DNA from: an uncultured Succinatimonas sp.
GTDB lineage: Bacteria; Pseudomonadota; Gammaproteobacteria; Enterobacterales; Succinivibrionaceae
Length of the DNA: 8,454 nucleotides
NCBI GenBank assembly: GCA_937896115.1
Contig: CALBLB010000174.1
Location: 1-8,454, forward strand
Direction of reading: 5' to 3'
Each line of letters starts with the position of its first letter. Positions within the stretch are counted from its first letter, which is position 1. Below, piece by piece: positions 5,889 to 8,454 of the stretch. The notes below the pieces were generated by a model. The model ran no database searches. It was not told the DNA's origin and saw nothing but the letters and a program-made list of their open reading frames with translations. The position numbers and the translations under genes are program-made.

Positions 5889-7280
5889 CTATTGTTTTTC
5901 CAACATGCACAGAGTTTCACATCCCATGGCTTTGGGGAACATGTCAAATCCCCGTACCGCTTTTAGCATGAAACCTGCGTCTGCAAGATCTTTCAAATCA
6001 CGGCTTAAAGCCTTTAAACCGCAAAAAATCACTGCAAGTTTTACGCCTTTATGCAAACTTTTTAAGGCACGGCAATTGGCACTGCCCAAACCGGAGCGAG
6101 GAGGATCTGCAATTACGGCGGCCAGATCTTTTCTTGAAAGATCCGGCAATACTTTCTGCAGATCCGCCGCAATAAATTCTGCATTGGTTATGCCGGCTTT
6201 GGCAGCATTACCGTATGCAGCTTTAACTGCCTCATTCACAATTTCAACCCCGGTAACCTTTTTAAATCTCTTGGCTAACATTAAAGTCATGGTTCCGCAT
6301 CCGCAACAAAGATCAAGAGCCTCGCGTTTTGGATCTTGCCCGCACCAAGCAAGCGCTGCCTCATACATTTTTTGCGCTACTACTGGATTTACCTGCAAAA
6401 AGGTATAAGGTCCCGCCTCAAACTCAAAACCGCAAAGTTCAGCCCTTATTGCAAGATCTTTGGTCAAAGGTTTAAGCTCCCCTGTCATGATACGGTTGCC
6501 GCGGGTCTGATTGCGCTGAATAAATCCTGCTTTTACCTGATACTCTTGAAAAAGTTCAGCGATTTTCTCCACAAAGTCTTTTGGCAACGGATCGTTGTAA
6601 CTTAAGACGGCAAGTCTTTCCTCTAGGCCGCAATCGCGCATGGTTAAAGTGCGCAAACAGCCTTGCGCTGAAAACTCATCATAGGCATTTACGCCGGTTT
6701 CACGGGCCTTTTGGCACACTTCCTCGGCAAGCTTCCCGAACCAGGCAGGTTCAAGCGGACAGTTAACTACCCTGCACAATTCATGCGATCTGCTTTGATA
6801 AAAGCCCTGGCAGAGATCATCGCCGCATCCTTTAAAAAAACGTATGCTTTTGTGACGACAATTTTTTTGTACGGAGCCTGTAAAAGCAGGCTTGCCAAAA
6901 CCGCAGATCCCGGCTTTATCCAAAGCTTTAGTTATCAGATGCTGCTTGTACTCAATTTGGCTTTTAACATTCAAAAGCCCCAAAGGACAGCCTCCGCAAA
7001 GATCTTGATGAATACAGATCTCCTCTTGCAAAGCACGCTTGGGAGAACTGTTGATCATTTCTATAATTTCACCTGGTCTTCTTCTGGATCCCTTTACGAA
7101 AGGAGGATGCAACTTCACGCGGACAACATCCTGAGGCACCGTATTTTTTACGTAGATCTCATCCCCTTTATACTCAAAAATTCCCTCACCTTTTTCAGAA
7201 AGTGCGGCGATCTCTGCAACAATTTGATCTTCGTCTTGAATACAGTCGGGAACTTCGGATACTTTATGTTTATCTGTCAT
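5889..7280 (-). CDS. rlmD: 23S rRNA uracil-C5 methyltransferase, RumA/RlmD type
   Basis: A SAM-dependent RNA m5U methyltransferase of the RumA/TrmA family (463 aa; E. coli RlmD is about 433). An N-terminal TRAM-like beta-barrel is at about 20-77. The [4Fe-4S] ligands are C89, C95 and C98 (CIHQDLCGGC) plus C174, followed by the central insert. The SAM fold is at about 295-463, with QVNP (296-299), motif I DLCCGCGT (323-330), the acidic GVEIV (344-348) and DPPRSG (392-397). The catalytic nucleophile region is VIFCGLKALSRDL (417-429, C420) and the general base is E455 in DMFPKAMGCET. The nucleophile loop is unusual: the family norm is SCNP, and here it is FCGL. The Fe-S set suggests RlmD (U1939-type) or a close paralogue; an RlmC/RlmD-like enzyme is an alternative. 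The start has only a weak ribosome binding site. It is the first gene of the operon. Confidence 0.85.
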   Translation of the reverse strand: MTDKHKVSEVPDCIQDEDQIVAEIAALSEKGEGIFEYKGDEIYVKNTVPQDVVRVKLHPPFVKGSRRRPGEIIEMINSSPKRALQEEICIHQDLCGGCPLGLLNVKSQIEYKQHLITKALDKAGICGFGKPAFTGSVQKNCRHKSIRFFKGCGDDLCQGFYQSRSHELCRVVNCPLEPAWFGKLAEEVCQKARETGVNAYDEFSAQGCLRTLTMRDCGLEERLAVLSYNDPLPKDFVEKIAELFQEYQVKAGFIQRNQTRGNRIMTGELKPLTKDLAIRAELCGFEFEAGPYTFLQVNPVVAQKMYEAALAWCGQDPKREALDLCCGCGTMTLMLAKRFKKVTGVEIVNEAVKAAYGNAAKAGITNAEFIAADLQKVLPDLSRKDLAAVIADPPRSGLGSANCRALKSLHKGVKLAVIFCGLKALSRDLKDLADAGFMLKAVRGFDMFPKAMGCETLCMLEKQ

Positions 7281-7396
7281 GTATATTTTCTGCTAAGTTT
7301 GTTTTAAGTTTTCTTGAGGATCATTATTTAGAAATTTTGCAAAAAGTCATTAGAAAACTTTCAAAAATACCCTTTTATATGCCGGAGATTTTTTTT

Positions 7397-7924
7397 ATGA
7401 AAAATATCGCGTTAACCGCCATTGCCGTCTGCGTTGCTACTTTATCGCTTAGTGCCTGTACCAATCCTACCGGAACAGCCGGCACCATGAATTCAAGTTA
7501 CGGCGGTACGGTAAAAGGCATAGAACTGATAGATATCGACAGCAAAAAATACGACACCTCCACCAATACCGTAATAGGCGGCATAGCAGGAGCCGTATTA
7601 GGTGCGGTGATCAACGATCACACCAGCGGAGCCTTGGTAGGAGCAGGTCTCGGTGCAGCGGCAGGCGGGCTTGGATCAAAGGCGGCCAATCACACCGACG
7701 GTCTTAGAATTTCTCTTGAATCTGATAACGGTGACGTGATGGTAGATGTTCCGTTTAATTGCGGTTTCGAGCTCGGTCAAAAAGTACGCATCATCAACGG
7801 AAGTCACGGCGCTCAAATTCAATTTTTCAAAAACGGAGCCTATCACACCGCCATGGCTCAAAGTACCTCACAATGCCCGACTCAGTATAAACGTTATCAA
7901 CGGGGCCTGTATCAGGGAGACTGA
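7397..7924 (+). CDS. SlyB-like glycine-zipper outer membrane lipoprotein
   Basis: A 175-aa lipoprotein. The signal peptide is MKNIALTAIAVCVATLSLSA with lipobox LSAC, and C21 is the lipidation site. The +2 residue is Thr, not Asp, which fits outer-membrane sorting. A glycine zipper (about 60-95, GGIAGAVLGAV and GAGLGAAAGGLGS) probably forms two membrane-active helices. The C-terminal beta-rich part (about 100-145: GLRISLESDNGDVMV, then FELGQKVRIINGSHGAQI) matches the SlyB/Pcp pattern. Compared with the roughly 155-aa E. coli SlyB, it has extra C-terminal residues and two extra cysteines (C122, C160) that could form a disulfide in the periplasm. The frame is open further upstream, but the start at 7397 is preferred: GGAG at 7384-7387 lies 9 nt before it and the signal peptide begins there. 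It is divergent from the methyltransferase operon. In enterobacteria SlyB responds to PhoPQ; no such box was recognised here. Confidence 0.9.
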   Translation: MKNIALTAIAVCVATLSLSACTNPTGTAGTMNSSYGGTVKGIELIDIDSKKYDTSTNTVIGGIAGAVLGAVINDHTSGALVGAGLGAAAGGLGSKAANHTDGLRISLESDNGDVMVDVPFNCGFELGQKVRIINGSHGAQIQFFKNGAYHTAMAQSTSQCPTQYKRYQRGLYQGD

Positions 7925-7977
7925 GCCCAAGCTTCTTTGTAACAGGATCTGAAATTTACCGTCTCTAACTTATAACC

Positions 7978-8006
7978 GCCCCTGATCACTTGTTGTAATC
8001 GGGGGC
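7978..8006 (+). other. Stem-loop 54 nt after the lipoprotein gene
   Basis: GCCCCTGAT (7978-7986) pairs with ATCGGGGGC (7998-8006) to give 9 bp with one T-G wobble and an 11-nt loop. No T-run follows on either strand. It may protect or end the lipoprotein transcript in a Rho-dependent way. No clear intrinsic terminator for that gene is present. Confidence 0.4.
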
Positions 8007-8061
8007 AAAGCGGATGATGCGCATCTTTATCTGCAAACTGTAAAACTCTGCCTCAAGCTGT

Positions 8062-8120
8062 CCTAAGGCCTATCTTTTGCCTTGGCAGGAGAATTTCTAG
8101 ATAAAGCTTTCCTCTCCTGC
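8062..8120 (+). other. Two consecutive stem-loops
   Basis: The first stem is CC-AAGGC (8062-8069, bulged T8064) with GCCTTGG (8079-8085) and a 9-nt loop. The second is a perfect 8-bp inverted repeat, GCAGGAGA (8085-8092) with TCTCCTGC (8113-8120), and a 20-nt loop. They share base 8085. Neither has a T-run. They could be part of a structured RNA, or remnants of coding sequence on the other strand. Confidence 0.35.
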
Positions 8121-8168
8121 GGAAAATATTTCCCTGCAAAATCACACTAATCGTAATCATTCCTATCG

Positions 8169-8197
8169 TTGACAAGAAATCTTCATCTTCCTTAAAT
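8169..8197 (+). promoter_or_regulatory. Candidate sigma-70 promoter, upstream
   Basis: A perfect TTGACA (8169-8174) is followed after 17 nt by TTAAAT (8192-8197), a 4/6 match to the -10. It would drive the gene presumed to start just beyond the window. Confidence 0.4.
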
Positions 8198-8222
8198 TTT
8201 TTTTCATCGCTAGATAAAACGT

Positions 8223-8251
8223 TTGATTATCGGCTGAATAAAGCCTATGAT
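8223..8251 (+). promoter_or_regulatory. Candidate sigma-70 promoter, downstream
   Basis: TTGATT (8223-8228) and TATGAT (8246-8251, 5/6 match) are separated by exactly 17 nt. Transcription would begin near 8258, giving a leader of nearly 200 nt before the presumed gene start at the window edge. That leader contains the inverted repeats described at 8270-8336 and 8397-8419. Confidence 0.5.
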
Positions 8252-8262
8252 CATTTATGTGA

Positions 8263-8336
8263 GTAGAAACCAGTAGAAAAGCTTAATCTCCTAATAAAAA
8301 CACCTTCGATTACATATTTTTTCTACCACATACTGG
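8263..8336 (+). repeat. Short direct and inverted repeats in a leader
   Basis: GTAGAAA occurs twice 10 bp apart (8263-8269 and 8273-8279). GTAGAAAA (8273-8280) is the exact reverse complement of TTTTCTAC (8319-8326). The overlapping CCAGTA (8270-8275) is the exact reverse complement of TACTGG (8331-8336). The two pairings compete for the same left arm, so alternative hairpins are possible in a transcript. Confidence 0.45.
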
Positions 8337-8396
8337 AAAACAGAATCAATAGTAAAAAAGACGCTGGGTATAGCTAAGTTCAAGGGGCAAATCCTC

Positions 8397-8421
8397 AAAT
8401 ACATTAGAAAAATGTATTTTT
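8397..8421 (+). terminator. AT-rich terminator-like hairpin in a leader
   Basis: AAATACATT (8397-8405) pairs perfectly with AATGTATTT (8411-8419) around an AGAAA loop, followed by T T A T T. The stem is almost all A-T, so it is weak. It lies about 25 nt before a ribosome binding site, where it could act as an attenuator or simply be chance in AT-rich DNA. Confidence 0.3.
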
Positions 8422-8443
8422 ATTGCTTAATTATTTGTTTTAT

Positions 8444-8448
8444 AAGGA
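8444..8448 (+). promoter_or_regulatory. Ribosome binding site of a gene beyond the window
   Basis: AAGGA ends 6 nt before the last base of the window, which is normal Shine-Dalgarno spacing. A start codon at or just after the first base outside is therefore likely. The gene itself cannot be seen. Confidence 0.5.
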
Positions 8449-8454
8449 CATTAC

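Larger units (their letters stand above)
7912..8282 (-). pseudogene. Possible decayed coding region, minus strand
   Basis: Three protein-like stretches follow each other on the minus strand. Frame A runs open from 8282 to a TAG at 8165-8163 and reads ...VSTHINDHRLYSADNQTFY.... Frame B runs open from 8226 to a TGA at 8055-8053 and reads ...DEKKFKEDEDFLSTIGM.... After that TGA the same frame stays open to a TGA at 7914-7912 and reads ...YKLETVNFRSCYKEAWAQ.... Neighbouring frames give other plausible peptide segments in the middle part (for example FAGKYFPQERKAL and LGQLEAEFYSLQ). This pattern of frame switching with intact-looking residues is typical of a gene broken by frameshifts. There is no good start codon with a ribosome binding site, and I do not recognise the family. 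It could equally be chance in untranslated DNA; the stem-loops and plus-strand promoters in the same stretch argue the other way. Confidence 0.3.

Noticed and set aside
5905..7307. Several plus-strand frames opposite the methyltransferase gene
   Set aside because: They are shadows of the conserved methyltransferase, with cysteine/basic-rich translations and no domain pattern.
7202..7396. Longer N-terminus for the lipoprotein (open frame from 7202)
   Set aside because: The lipoprotein signal peptide and Shine-Dalgarno place the start at 7397; the upstream part overlaps the 5' end of the divergent methyltransferase gene.
1..8454. CRISPR array, insertion sequence or toxin-antitoxin module
   Set aside because: There are no regularly spaced repeats, no transposase or terminal inverted repeats, and no paired small genes with the expected features.

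Overview
The window reads like chromosomal housekeeping sequence from a moderately AT-rich gammaproteobacterium. The evidence is an adjacent pyrB-pyrI pair (catalytic plus zinc-binding regulatory aspartate transcarbamoylase subunits), an E. coli-like tRNA-Trp, a SlyB-type glycine-zipper outer-membrane lipoprotein and a classical two-TM chemoreceptor. An anaerobic or microaerophilic motile lineage such as the Succinivibrionaceae is my best guess, but this is inference from overall flavour and was not tested.

Layout. 1-222 is an AT-rich leader with a perfect TATAAT and no gene. 223-750 (+) is an unrecognised 175-aa protein. 845-920 (-) is tRNA-Trp(CCA), with a good promoter to its right and a probable weak terminator to its left. 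1156-2602 (+) is the pyrBI operon, with only 1 nt between the genes, ending in a strong intrinsic terminator. 2880-4484 (+) is a single methyl-accepting chemotaxis protein with its own terminator. 4564-7280 (-) is a tight three-gene operon, transcribed in the order RumA/RlmD-type 23S rRNA uracil methyltransferase, PLP-dependent threonine aldolase-like enzyme, and a 90-92 aa cysteine-rich TIGR04076-type protein. 7397-7924 (+) is a SlyB-like lipoprotein. 7925-8454 holds no intact gene. It contains several stem-loops, two candidate plus-strand promoters, a Shine-Dalgarno sequence 6 nt from the window end (so a plus-strand gene probably begins just outside), and, on the minus strand, interrupted but protein-like reading frames that may be a decayed gene.

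How the genes work together. pyrB and pyrI make the allosteric aspartate transcarbamoylase holoenzyme, the committed step of pyrimidine synthesis. The minus-strand operon links an Fe-S RNA methyltransferase with a PLP enzyme and a small protein of unknown role; the spacing suggests co-expression but not a known pathway. The chemoreceptor and the lipoprotein are stand-alone envelope genes. I did not find a convincing new multi-gene system. The places most worth a second look are the 7925-8454 region, the altered catalytic-Cys motif of the methyltransferase, the TIGR04076 operon, and the orphan gene at the 3' flank of tRNA-Trp.
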